From Labilibaculum manganireducens (GTDB taxonomy: Bacteria > Bacteroidota > Bacteroidia > Bacteroidales > Marinifilaceae): 64,000 bases of DNA. Location of the stretch: positions 1 to 64,000 of the forward strand of contig NZ_MVDE01000013.1 of the NCBI RefSeq assembly GCF_002843385.1, given 5' to 3'. The translations under genes and the position numbers were made by a program. The notes below the pieces were generated by a model. That model saw only the letters and a program-made list of their open reading frames with translations. It did no database searches and had not been told where the DNA came from. Numbering within the stretch: position 1 is the stretch's first letter; each line of letters opens with the position of its first letter. Positions 45,058 through 54,060 of the stretch are shown in pieces.

Positions 45058-46590
45058 ATGAAAGATTTTGGAGTTCAGGAAACACTTAAACGCTTAGGCA
45101 TTGAACCAATTAATCAAGGAGTTTCGACAGGTACACATTGGTTCGATTGCAACGGAGCCGTAACCGAATCGGTTTCTCCCATTGATGGATCTGTAATCGC
45201 AAAAGTAAAAAATGCCAATGCAGCTGATTACGAAGAAGTGCTGGAGACTGCACAGGAAGCCTTTAAAGTGTGGCGCAAAATGCCGGCTCCCAAACGAGGC
45301 GAAATTGTCCGGCAAATTGGCAATGCTCTTCGCGATGCCAAAGATGATCTGGGAAAATTGGTTAGCCTCGAAATGGGAAAAATTTATCAGGAAGGACTAG
45401 GCGAAGTACAGGAAATGATCGATATCTGCGATTTTGCAGTGGGTCAGTCAAGAATGCTTTACGGATTTACCATGCATTCCGAGCGTCCGGATCATAAAAT
45501 GATGGATCAGTATCATCCGCTGGGAATTGTGGGGGTAATTTCTGCTTTCAACTTCCCGGTTGCTGTTTGGGCATGGAACGCGATGCTGGCAGCGGTTTGC
45601 GGCGATGTGATTATCTGGAAACCCAGTTCGAAAGTACCTCTGTGTGCTCTGGCTTGTCACAACATCATTCAAAAAGTACTAAAAGACAACGATGTGCCCG
45701 AAGGTGTTTTCAACTTGGTAGTTGCAAAATCATCAGTAATGGGTGATAATTTTATAGAAGACAAACGTGTTCCTTTGATTTCGGTTACCGGATCGACAGC
45801 CATAGGCAAACGGGTTGCCGAAAAAGTGGGTGCCCGTTTGGGAAGAACCATTGCAGAATTGGGTGGCAACAACGCAATAATCATGGCTCCTTCGGCCGAT
45901 TTAGATATGGCCATTCCGGGAATTGTATTCGGATCGGTTGGTACTGCCGGACAGAGATGCACCTCTACCCGACGTCTGATTATCCACGAAAGTATTTACG
46001 AAGATGTGAAAACCCGTTTGCTGCATGCGTACAAGCAGGTAGAAGGAAAAATTGGGAATCCACTTGATGAAAAAACATTGGTTGGCCCCGTAATTGACAA
46101 CGGTGCGGTAGAAGTATACAAACACGCCATTGCCGAAGTGAAAAAAGCAGGCGGTAAAATTGTTTACGGCGATAAAGTGCTGGATGGTAATTTTGTGGTT
46201 CCTACCTTCTGCGAGGTTGAAAATCACTGGCAAATTGTTCAGGATGAATCATTTGTTCCGGTTCTATACATCATGAAATACAAAACCCTCGACGAAGCCA
46301 TTCATTTGCACAATGATGTGCCTCAAGGTTTATCCTCATCGATTTTCACCATGAACATGCGCGAAGCTCAAACCTTTATTTCTGCTATTGGAAGCGATTG
46401 TGGAATTGCCAATGTAAACATTGGAACATCAGGAGCCGAAATTGGCGGTGCTTTTGGCGGCGAAAAGGAAACCGGCGGCGGACGTGAATCGGGTTCCGAT
46501 TCCTGGAAAACATACATGAGAAGACAAACGAATACCATAAACTATGGCATAGACCTGCCATTGGCACAAGGAATTAAATTCGATTTTTAG
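45058..46590 (+). CDS. aldehyde dehydrogenase, ALDH7 (aminoadipate-semialdehyde) type
   Basis: NAD-dependent aldehyde dehydrogenase of 510 residues. Catalytic Cys301 is in GTAGQRCTSTRR and general base Glu267 in AELGGNN; the cofactor segment is VTGSTAIGKRVAEKVG. The C-terminal GGAFGGEKETGGGRESGSDSW...RRQTNTINYG is diagnostic of the ALDH7/antiquitin group, which oxidises alpha-aminoadipate semialdehyde (piperideine-6-carboxylate) in lysine breakdown. It stands alone here, with no lysine aminotransferase gene near it. The subgroup assignment is strong; the in vivo substrate follows from the family. Confidence 0.92.
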   Translation: MKDFGVQETLKRLGIEPINQGVSTGTHWFDCNGAVTESVSPIDGSVIAKVKNANAADYEEVLETAQEAFKVWRKMPAPKRGEIVRQIGNALRDAKDDLGKLVSLEMGKIYQEGLGEVQEMIDICDFAVGQSRMLYGFTMHSERPDHKMMDQYHPLGIVGVISAFNFPVAVWAWNAMLAAVCGDVIIWKPSSKVPLCALACHNIIQKVLKDNDVPEGVFNLVVAKSSVMGDNFIEDKRVPLISVTGSTAIGKRVAEKVGARLGRTIAELGGNNAIIMAPSADLDMAIPGIVFGSVGTAGQRCTSTRRLIIHESIYEDVKTRLLHAYKQVEGKIGNPLDEKTLVGPVIDNGAVEVYKHAIAEVKKAGGKIVYGDKVLDGNFVVPTFCEVENHWQIVQDESFVPVLYIMKYKTLDEAIHLHNDVPQGLSSSIFTMNMREAQTFISAIGSDCGIANVNIGTSGAEIGGAFGGEKETGGGRESGSDSWKTYMRRQTNTINYGIDLPLAQGIKFDF

Positions 46591-46627
46591 ACACAACACA
46601 CCAAACACTTACATTTTAACAAATGCA

Positions 46628-46658
46628 AATACCTCAACAATCGTTGGGGTATTTTTTA
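46628..46658 (+). terminator. rho-independent terminator
   Basis: AATACCTCAAC / GTTGGGGTATT with a four-base loop and a six-T tail. It ends the aldehyde dehydrogenase gene. Confidence 0.85.
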
Positions 46659-46698
46659 TGAATAAAGCTGTAATAGATGAAAGCAAGCGCTTTTTATC

Positions 46699-46783
46699 CC
46701 GACAGTTAGTGGTATCGTACCACGACAACCATTGGTATGCATCGACGACAACCAATGGTAAAGTACCACGACAGTGATTGTCG
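46699..46783. repeat. cluster of overlapping palindromes
   Basis: In the 454 bp gap before the 920-residue protein: GTGGTA-TCG-TACCAC (46709-46723), ACCATTGGT (46728-46736) inverted to ACCAATGGT (46751-46759), and CGACAGTGATTGTCG (46769-46783). The word GTACCACGACA occurs twice, at 46718 and 46763. No T run follows, so this is not a terminator. The rest of the gap is plain AT-rich sequence. Confidence 0.6.
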
Positions 46784-47005
46784 AAATACTGCCCTTGTCC
46801 TTGTAAGTATCACATTCCGAATCCGCTGGTTTTCAGAAATTCAGATATTAATTTTTATTTTTCCTGATACTTTTATCTTATTACTTAATGCTTTATCGGA
46901 CAGAAAAATATAAATAACAGGACTACAACCAATTGCACGATACTTTAATTCGAATAAAGATGCAGAATATCCTACACATAATTTTTTAAACATTCGATAA
47001 ATTGC

Positions 47006-47013
47006 TATTTTTG
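47006..47013 (+). promoter_or_regulatory. putative -7 element
   Basis: TATTTTTG, a match to TAnnTTTG, 32 bp before the ATG of the 920-residue protein; the -33 region has only a T run. Confidence 0.4.
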
Positions 47014-47044
47014 CTTCATTACTATTCCACGCAACCTACCAAAT

Positions 47045-49807
47045 ATGTTGAGAAAAATTTTAACCTGCTTACTAATTATTTTGCTTCTGACAATTACCGT
47101 TTTAGGCTATCTATACCTTCAAAAACAACGCGAATACAAAGGAATAGATCCTTTCTCGGCCATTCCGGTTAATTCCGAGATGATTATTCAATTTGAGAGT
47201 CTGGAAGATTTAATCACCAAATTGGAGAACAATACCGGTGCATGGAAAGAACTGAGCAAGTTCGATAAAATTGCTGACATCAATAAAAATCTTCAATTTA
47301 TAGACAGCCTGATCAGTCATTTTGATTCGGAAGGCACTTTATCTTTGGATCGGTCGTTTACCATGGCGAGCCATTTGCAGGGTAAAAATGAAATTGAATA
47401 CCTGTACATTCTTCCGATTACTGATTATCTGGAAGAAAAGAAAATTAAAAATGCCATCATTAATTGGGTTGGTTTGGACAGATCGGTTTCGGAACGGAAA
47501 TACCACAACACAACATTATATAGTATTCCGCCTCAAAACCCAAAGGATAAAGGAATTCACTTTACTTTTTCGAAAGGATTATTCATTGCCAGCAGATCGA
47601 TGTTACTGGTTGAAAATTCGGTGTTGCAGCTAAGTACTGAAAACTCCATTTGCAATTCGAAGGGCTTTGAACAAATTCGTCGTACAATCGGTAAAAATGT
47701 GGATGCCAACATCTTCCTGAACCTAAAAACCTTTCCTAAACAGGTTTCCTTATCTCTCGATAAAGATTACAGCAAATTTATACGAAACTATACCAATTTG
47801 GCGAACTGGACAGAGCTTGATCTTAGTTTCAGAAATAAAATTATTTTGCTAAACGGATTTACCTACAGCGATCCTCAGCAAGGCAACCTGATGAATCTGT
47901 TTCTTCAGCAGGAACCAGTTAAAATGGAAATGGAATCGATGATTCCATCGAGTACCAGTATTTTAGCCATACTGGGTATTGATGATGCTCCTTTACACAA
48001 AGGGAAATACCGGAAGTACCTTGATCAGATGGGGCAATTATCCGAATATCTGAAAAACATTAACGACGTAAAAAAGAAAACCGGAGTGGATTACGAAGAA
48101 GCAATCTATTCTATTATTTATAAAGAAGTTGGTATTGCTTTTACCGAAGGCCAAACCAACAAACGCTTTACCATTATACGAACTAAAAGTGCCAGCATTG
48201 CCAGGGAAAAAATGCTGGAAATGATTAATGGAAAGGCAAAAAAAGAACAACGCACTCTTGCCTACTACATGCGAACTTATCATCTCGACAAGGAAACCAG
48301 CTTCGATATTTTCAGATTGCCTGAAGACCAACTTCCGGAAAAGCTTTTTGGAACCTTCTTTGCCGGCGCCTCATCGGCCTACTTCACTTTTATCGATAAT
48401 TACATGGTGATGGGACCTGATATCAGCTCTCTTTCGGAATTTATTAAAGAATCGGTTTTGGGTAAAACCCTGAATACCAATCAAACCTATATGGAAAACA
48501 AAGAGTTCCTGTCCAATAAGGCGAACTTTTATTTTTATGCTTCAACACCCAGAGCCAACGCCTTTATTTCAGGGTTCCTAAATGCCGGTTTGCAAAAGGA
48601 AATTCAAAACCACAAGCAGAGCGTAAATAAATTTCAGGCTGTCGGCCTGCAGTTAAGCTCGAACAGAAATCTGATTTACAATAACTTATTCATCGAATAC
48701 GATCCGATACTAGAGTTGGCTCCTCAAACCGAATGGGAATCGAGGTTGGATACCTGCTTTGCTCACAAACCATATTTGGTTCAGAATCATTACACAAAAG
48801 AGAATGAAATTTTGGTTCAGGATATTAATAATCAGCTTTATCTTTTAAATCCTTCGGGACGTGTGTTATGGAAAAAAGCTTTGGAATCTAAAATCGTAGG
48901 GACGGTTCAGCAAATTGATCTATTTAAAAATGGCAAACTGCAGTATCTGTTTGCCACTAAAAACAAGCTTCATTTGGTAGATAGAAATGGCGACAACGTG
49001 GGAAATTACCCGATAAAACTAAAATTTGAGGCTGTTCAGGGTGTTTCTATCTTCGATTACGACAACAACAAAAATTATCGGTTTTTCATACCCTGCAAGG
49101 ATAAAAATATTTATGCTTACACAAAAGATGGCAGGACTCTTACCGGTTGGAATCCGGCTAAAGCTGAAAATGAAATTAATTGCGAAATTCAGCACTTTCG
49201 GGTAAAAAACAAGGACTACATTGTTTATGCCGATCAATATCGCATTTACATTCTAAACCGTCGTGGCGAAGAAAGAATCAAATGCAAAGAACAGTTTTCA
49301 AAATCGAAGAACAATCCATTCTTTTTGGAGAAATCTGTTGGAAATATCAGCGACAGACTGGTGACAACAGACATGAATGGAAACATCTACTACTGCTATT
49401 TTGATGGAAGCATTGAGAAAAAAACATTCACACAACTATCCGATTCTCATTTTTTTACAGCTGCTGATATTGATACGGATGGCAGAAATGAATATCTGTT
49501 TGCTGATTACAATCTATTAAAGATATTTGACGATTCGGGAGAACAAATTCTCGAGAAAAAGTTCGATTCCAATATTAGCTTCCGACCAAATGTTTACAGC
49601 TTTTCGCGAAGAAACATTGAAATTGGAATTTGTCTGGAAGATGAGAACAAGATATTTCTGATTGATAAAGAGGGAAATAACCATGAAGGATTTCCTCTTA
49701 AAGGAAATACGGAATTCTCAATCGGCTTTTCAAAAACCGGTGATAAATCCTTTAATCTTTATGTAGGAGATAACCGAAACTTCCTTCTCAACTATTCCGT
49801 ACAATAA
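47045..49807 (+). CDS. DUF3352-like membrane-anchored protein with propeller-like C-terminus
   Basis: A 920-residue protein with an N-terminal membrane anchor (about 5-27), so most of it is periplasmic or outside. The first half (to about 570) is of the DUF3352 kind, with FSAIPVNSEMIIQFES near the start and repeated alpha/beta segments with few motifs. The C-terminal part (about 590-920) consists of short repeats with VQDINNQLYLLNPSGRVLW, LFATKNKLHLVDRNGDNVGNYP and TAADIDTDGRNEYLFADYNLLKIFDDSGE. These look like blades of a PQQ/FG-GAP-like beta-propeller. No enzymatic motif is seen. It is first in a run of three same-strand envelope genes (47-53 kb). Function unknown. Confidence 0.78.
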   Translation: MLRKILTCLLIILLLTITVLGYLYLQKQREYKGIDPFSAIPVNSEMIIQFESLEDLITKLENNTGAWKELSKFDKIADINKNLQFIDSLISHFDSEGTLSLDRSFTMASHLQGKNEIEYLYILPITDYLEEKKIKNAIINWVGLDRSVSERKYHNTTLYSIPPQNPKDKGIHFTFSKGLFIASRSMLLVENSVLQLSTENSICNSKGFEQIRRTIGKNVDANIFLNLKTFPKQVSLSLDKDYSKFIRNYTNLANWTELDLSFRNKIILLNGFTYSDPQQGNLMNLFLQQEPVKMEMESMIPSSTSILAILGIDDAPLHKGKYRKYLDQMGQLSEYLKNINDVKKKTGVDYEEAIYSIIYKEVGIAFTEGQTNKRFTIIRTKSASIAREKMLEMINGKAKKEQRTLAYYMRTYHLDKETSFDIFRLPEDQLPEKLFGTFFAGASSAYFTFIDNYMVMGPDISSLSEFIKESVLGKTLNTNQTYMENKEFLSNKANFYFYASTPRANAFISGFLNAGLQKEIQNHKQSVNKFQAVGLQLSSNRNLIYNNLFIEYDPILELAPQTEWESRLDTCFAHKPYLVQNHYTKENEILVQDINNQLYLLNPSGRVLWKKALESKIVGTVQQIDLFKNGKLQYLFATKNKLHLVDRNGDNVGNYPIKLKFEAVQGVSIFDYDNNKNYRFFIPCKDKNIYAYTKDGRTLTGWNPAKAENEINCEIQHFRVKNKDYIVYADQYRIYILNRRGEERIKCKEQFSKSKNNPFFLEKSVGNISDRLVTTDMNGNIYYCYFDGSIEKKTFTQLSDSHFFTAADIDTDGRNEYLFADYNLLKIFDDSGEQILEKKFDSNISFRPNVYSFSRRNIEIGICLEDENKIFLIDKEGNNHEGFPLKGNTEFSIGFSKTGDKSFNLYVGDNRNFLLNYSVQ

Positions 49808-49843
49808 TCTTTTGTCATCAATAACGAAATATTCATGCACCAA

Positions 49844-49878
49844 AATCAATGCTCTGCACAAACTATTGATTTTTTTAG
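49844..49878 (+). terminator. possible terminator
   Basis: AATCAAT / ATTGATT around a 14-base loop, followed by six T, just after the 920-residue protein. A second inverted repeat, CCTAATAAT / ATTATTAGG (about 49893-49920), lies before the next gene but has no T run. Confidence 0.5.
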
Positions 49879-49977
49879 AATTTACAATCAGAGCCTAATA
49901 ATTTATCATAGCATTATTAGGGTTTCAAATGCTTTGTTCGGTGCATTCTATATAAACGCATATAAAATAAAACAACT

Positions 49978-51651
49978 ATGATATTAAAACTTAGATCCCT
50001 AATTCTATTCTTGCTTGCCGGCATTTTAGCCATTTCAACGCAATCCTGTTTTAACGGAGACGACTACGACTTCGACAAGCTTTCCGATAAAATAGACTGG
50101 ACACCCAATATGATCGTTCCGGTTGGTTACGGAACCTATTCATTGTGGTATTTACTGAATCAGCATGAGGCAAACCCTGCCGATCAAACCATTACTCTTG
50201 ATGCGGAAGGTATGCTTCACATCAAATACATGGAAGAAGATATTTTTTCTTACAATGTTGATGAAGTCCTGAACTTTCCCAATCAATCTGCCTTAAATTT
50301 AAGTTATTCTTTACCAAGTTTTGGTGTTGGCCTTCCTTATTCAGCTATTGCCGGATTAGGCTTAAGCGCACAAACAGATCAAATTCAGATTATCACGGGC
50401 AACACCGGCATTAAACTTTATGAATTGGATTTGGATGCAAACATTCGATTTGCTTTATCAAATCCTTTAAATACTGAGGTTGAAATCACCATTGCAATTC
50501 CTAATGGAACTCAAAATGGAAATCCAATCAATCAGACATATACCTTAGCTCCTAATGCAATAAATCAAATTGAAACCTTAAATCTGGCAAACCTAAATTT
50601 AGCTTTCAACACACCATACACTACCAATAACGATGTTGACATTACTTTTGACATTGATATTAAAGACAATGCCAGTCATATAATTAACAGTACTGGTGAT
50701 CTGGGAATTAACCTAACTGTTCAAAACATCGTTTTCCAATTGGCTCAAGGCGATTTTGGAAATCAAATCATTACTCTCGATGCCGGAAACTTTGACATGA
50801 ATGTTGATTTTTGGGATGACATTGAAGGTGATTACCAATTTGCTGATCCCCGCATTAATCTTGTCATGGAAAACTCTGTTGGAGTTCCGTTCCAAATTAA
50901 TGCCAACATTACCGGTTATGCAACAGATGGAACTACGGCCTCATTAAACCCTAATGCTTTGCAACCGGCCTATCCCGATAAAGTATCTGTTACAAATCCG
51001 TTAACGATCGATGCAATATCAGAAACAATAACCTACGACAAAAACAATTCCGGTATTGTAGATTTAATGGCTCTGCCACCATCAGACAGATTGGAATATT
51101 CTGGAAATATTGCTTTAAACCCAGCTGGAGCCGTTGCTCCAACACCAACAACTCCAAACATCATCAGCAACAGTTCTGCTATTAATGTAGATATTGAAAT
51201 TGATGTTCCTTTGGATTTTACGGCTACAAATCTGATGCTTAGAGATACAGTAAACGACATTGACATTAGCGATGCAGATAAAATTATGAATGCCGCCGTG
51301 GTTATCGTTACTGAAAACGGTTATCCGCTCGACGTAACAATCGATAAAATTTACTTTACTGATGCGGCTTACCATGTAATTGATTCCATTTCAGACAATC
51401 AAGTAATTGAGGCGGCAAGCGTATTTACATCTGGTGCCAATATCGGTGAAGTTGATCCTGACTCGGTAAAAGAGGTTGAGCATCAAATACAATTAAACCA
51501 AAGTCAGATAAAAAACCTGAACCAAACCAAAAATCTAATTATAAACGCTGGCGTAAGTACAGAAAATGATGGCGTTCCTGTAAAACTTAAGGGGGACTAC
51601 GAACTCAAATTCACCTTATCTGTTCAGGCTCAAATCGATCTTAATAACTAA
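49978..51651 (+). CDS. hypothetical lipoprotein with repeated beta segments
   Basis: A 557-residue lipoprotein (STQSC, Cys24). The mature region begins FNGDDYDFDKLSDKIDWTPNMIVPVGYG and then consists largely of beta-type segments with Asn/Asp/Thr/Ile, recalling tandem Ig-like or bacterial adhesin folds (for example ITFDIDIKDNASHIINSTG and VDIEIDVPLDFTATNLML). No catalytic motif is recognisable. It is followed after 18 bp by the DUF5723-like barrel gene, so the two are co-transcribed. I expect a surface lipoprotein working with the barrel protein; this is inference from position. Confidence 0.78.
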   Translation: MILKLRSLILFLLAGILAISTQSCFNGDDYDFDKLSDKIDWTPNMIVPVGYGTYSLWYLLNQHEANPADQTITLDAEGMLHIKYMEEDIFSYNVDEVLNFPNQSALNLSYSLPSFGVGLPYSAIAGLGLSAQTDQIQIITGNTGIKLYELDLDANIRFALSNPLNTEVEITIAIPNGTQNGNPINQTYTLAPNAINQIETLNLANLNLAFNTPYTTNNDVDITFDIDIKDNASHIINSTGDLGINLTVQNIVFQLAQGDFGNQIITLDAGNFDMNVDFWDDIEGDYQFADPRINLVMENSVGVPFQINANITGYATDGTTASLNPNALQPAYPDKVSVTNPLTIDAISETITYDKNNSGIVDLMALPPSDRLEYSGNIALNPAGAVAPTPTTPNIISNSSAINVDIEIDVPLDFTATNLMLRDTVNDIDISDADKIMNAAVVIVTENGYPLDVTIDKIYFTDAAYHVIDSISDNQVIEAASVFTSGANIGEVDPDSVKEVEHQIQLNQSQIKNLNQTKNLIINAGVSTENDGVPVKLKGDYELKFTLSVQAQIDLNN

Positions 51652-51669
51652 GTCCCCAGACACTCCGCT

Positions 51670-53142
51670 ATGATTAAATTTATATACAAAACATCTATAG
51701 CAGGATTGATATTCCTGTTTTTATCTGTTTCGGCTTCAGCCCAAAAAATGAACAACACTTTGTATTTAATGCAAAATGTTCCTCAGTCAAATCAGTTGAA
51801 TCCGGCCATTCAACCCGAATGCAAAGTCTTCGTTGGCTTTCCGGCGCTGAGTTCAATTTATCTGAATTACAGCAACAGCAGCTTTGCTTACAGCGATATT
51901 ATTAAAGATGGTACAGGAATCCGAAAAGATTCTTTAGTTGTTGATATCAATAGCTTTCACGATGCATTGCAAACAACCAATTTTGTGTCGCAGCAATTTG
52001 AACTGACTCTTTTTGCCCTCGGAATACGCGCAAAAGATTACTTTTTCACTCTGGATGTGATTGAAAAGGAAGATTCCCGTTTCAGTTTCGATCAGGAAAT
52101 GGTGACATTTTTGAAAGACGGCAACGCCTCATACAGAGGAAAAACTGCAAATTGGGGCGGACTGGGATTGGATGCAAGTTACTATCACGAAGTTGCCCTT
52201 GGTGTATCAAAAAAAATAAACGACAAATGGACGGTTGGTATCAAAGGAAAAATGCTGTTTGGTATTGCCAACATGCACATGGAAGATTCCGACATGTCTG
52301 TATTCACCTCTGCTTCCGGTAACGAGATTGTTTTAAATTCGGAACACCGTCTTCGAGTTTCCATGCCAATTAATCAAATCGGTTTGGATGCTGACGGATA
52401 TGTGAACGACATTGACATAGATGGTGATAATTACGATGCAGATTTCTTCGCAAACACCGATAATAAAGGTTTTGCCGTTGATTTGGGTATGACTTACCAA
52501 ATGGATGAAAAAACCCGCTTATATGCCAGTATATTGGATATAGGATCGATTAACTGGAAAACAGATGGTCATGAATTCTACCAAAATGGTTCGTTTACCT
52601 GGACGGGAGCCGATTGGTCGCAATCGGGAAATTCAAAAGACCCAAACTACAAAGAAATTGAAGATGTATTTGATGATTTAACAGACTCAATTGTTGACGA
52701 ATTTCGCGTAACAAACGGAATAGATTCATACAAAGTTGGACTGCCTGCCAAAATATATTTAGGCGGAACACACGACCTTAACAAAAGGGTAAACGTAGGA
52801 GCATTAAGCAGAACCGAAATTTTTAACGGTAAAATTCAATCGTCATTAACCTTTTCGGCCAACGCACGTTTTTTCAGAAATCTTAGTACTACATTGAGTT
52901 ACTCGGTGGTAAACCATTCGTACAACAACCTTGGTTTTGGATTGGCCGCCAAATTGGGTCCAACACAGTTTTATGTGGTTAGTGACAATGTAATGGCAGC
53001 CATTAAACCAAACACAGCTCACCTGGCAAACATTCGTTTCGGAATTAACTTTTTGTTTGGCTGTAAGGACAAAACAAAGAAAAAAGATTCCTGCTCTTTC
53101 GAGGATGAAGTTAAAAACAAGAAGAAGCCATTGTACAAATAA
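51670..53142 (+). CDS. DUF5723-like outer membrane protein
   Basis: A 490-residue exported protein with a signal peptide ending SASAQ. The first mature residues KMNNTLYLMQNVPQSNQLNPAIQPECKVFVGFPALS, with the phrase NPA, resemble the start of PorV/PorP-type and DUF5723 barrel proteins. The rest is rich in amphipathic strands (GLGLDASYYHEVALGVSKK, YSVVNHSYNNLGFGLAAKLGPTQFYVVSDN), ending RFGINFLFG plus a charged tail with KKKDSC. It is probably an outer-membrane beta-barrel. It is second in a two-gene unit with the preceding lipoprotein, and a strong terminator follows. Function unknown. Confidence 0.82.
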   Translation: MIKFIYKTSIAGLIFLFLSVSASAQKMNNTLYLMQNVPQSNQLNPAIQPECKVFVGFPALSSIYLNYSNSSFAYSDIIKDGTGIRKDSLVVDINSFHDALQTTNFVSQQFELTLFALGIRAKDYFFTLDVIEKEDSRFSFDQEMVTFLKDGNASYRGKTANWGGLGLDASYYHEVALGVSKKINDKWTVGIKGKMLFGIANMHMEDSDMSVFTSASGNEIVLNSEHRLRVSMPINQIGLDADGYVNDIDIDGDNYDADFFANTDNKGFAVDLGMTYQMDEKTRLYASILDIGSINWKTDGHEFYQNGSFTWTGADWSQSGNSKDPNYKEIEDVFDDLTDSIVDEFRVTNGIDSYKVGLPAKIYLGGTHDLNKRVNVGALSRTEIFNGKIQSSLTFSANARFFRNLSTTLSYSVVNHSYNNLGFGLAAKLGPTQFYVVSDNVMAAIKPNTAHLANIRFGINFLFGCKDKTKKKDSCSFEDEVKNKKKPLYK

Positions 53143-53195
53143 ATAAAACGATTTTTTTACTCCATTACGGAGAGTTTACATCAATTTGAATTCGA

Positions 53196-53224
53196 GACTG
53201 CCTTGCGGGGCAGTCTTTTTTTTT
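53196..53224 (+). terminator. rho-independent terminator
   Basis: GACTGCC / GGCAGTC with a six-base loop and nine T, ending the 49978-53142 transcript. Confidence 0.9.
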
Positions 53225-53237
53225 GTTAACAACTCTG

Positions 53238-53460
53238 AAACCCGCGCGCAGGCTAGATGATTTTGTCGCAGGAAGGAGTAAAATGCTGCAGGAAGAGATG
53301 AAATTCCGCAGGAAGGACAATTTCCCCGCAGGATGTCTTAATTGATCCGCAGAACTGACAAAAACACCACAGAATAGAATGATTTGCCTGCAGAACGAAC
53401 TTTTTTACCGCAGAAAAGCAATAATAGAGCAAGGATGTGTCTTATCCTGCAAATAGCTTT
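53238..53460 (+). repeat. phased 20-21 bp intergenic repeat array, copy 2
   Basis: Second array of the family also found at 41131-41420, in the opposite orientation. CAG occurs with starts at 53249, 53269, 53289, 53309, 53329, 53350, 53370, 53391 and 53411, then weaker CAA at 53430 and 53450: steps of 19-21. The first units read GCAGGAAGGA-like and the motif decays toward the far end. The head GAAACCCGCGCGCAGGCTAG (53238-53257) and the next 45 bp match copy 1 closely. The array lies between a terminator and the remnant at the end of the toxin locus, and has stops in all frames that were read. Confidence 0.78.
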
Positions 53461-53511
53461 GACAGATTTTTAGTGTTTATTCGGGATAATTGCATCACTT
53501 GTAAACTTATC

Positions 53512-53574
53512 CTATCTAGGATGGTTAATATAGTATTCTCGAAGTAGTGCTCCTAAAAGAGAAATAAACTTGCA
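53512..53574 (-). pseudogene. 3' remnant of a membrane protein B gene
   Basis: Read on the minus strand this gives CKFISLLLGALLREYYINHPR and a stop. The end of the complete gene at 54948-55361 reads FVSFFLLGALIREYNIVHP. The similarity continues for about 30-40 bp past the stop and breaks off upstream at an in-frame TAG. So only about 20 codons survive of a second copy of the third gene of the toxin locus. It lies in the 504 bp gap after the DUF5723-like gene, with the phased array beside it. Confidence 0.75.
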
Positions 53575-53646
53575 GTTGCTTACGGATTCTGCACTCTTTT
53601 TCTATTGTAGATTTTACACTTTGCAATAAAACAATCATTATATTTT

Positions 53647-54054
53647 TTAAGTAAGTATTCCATATAAGATTGCAGTAACAAACGCTAAAATCGCAATTGT
53701 AAATGAATAAATAGGAGCGTACCTTAATTTAACATCTCTATACTTCTGGATTATTTTCTCGTATCGATTATTATAGAATACCAAGAAATAATTCAAAACA
53801 CCAAAAGGCAATGCAAACATGATAGTAAATGCAACAAATTTATTTATCATATCACTTATGAAAACATCTATTGTTATGAGTGGGATATTCAGTACATCAA
53901 AATATTTTAACCAAATAAAGATTATCCACCAATTTAATGCATGTATCCAAGTAATATATACAAATAAAGTAAATTTCCAATTCGTTCTATCTGGTTGATG
54001 CTTTTTAAAACTTATAATTGCATCAGACCATATCATATAATAAATATTCCTCAT
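53647..54054 (-). CDS. four-helix membrane protein A, copy 2 (putative immunity protein)
   Basis: A 135-residue integral membrane protein with four hydrophobic helices (about 28-50, 61-80, 74-96, 112-133) and a charged N-terminus. It is a clear paralogue of 55475-55879: MRNIYYMIWSDAIIS versus MKNIYYLIWVDGIVN, WKFTLF, GVLNYFLVFYNNRYEKIIQKY versus VVLNYFLIFHKERYKSLIEKY. It starts 6 bp after the stop of the truncated toxin copy. A small multi-helix inner-membrane protein directly behind a membrane-active toxin is the arrangement seen for immunity proteins of pore-forming toxins. The immunity role is inference. No named family was recognised. Confidence 0.78.
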   Translation of the reverse strand: MRNIYYMIWSDAIISFKKHQPDRTNWKFTLFVYITWIHALNWWIIFIWLKYFDVLNIPLITIDVFISDMINKFVAFTIMFALPFGVLNYFLVFYNNRYEKIIQKYRDVKLRYAPIYSFTIAILAFVTAILYGILT

Positions 54055-54060
54055 AAAATT

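Noticed and set aside
46699-46783. Terminator
   Set aside because: No T run follows the hairpins and the aldehyde dehydrogenase gene already has a good terminator at 46628-46658.
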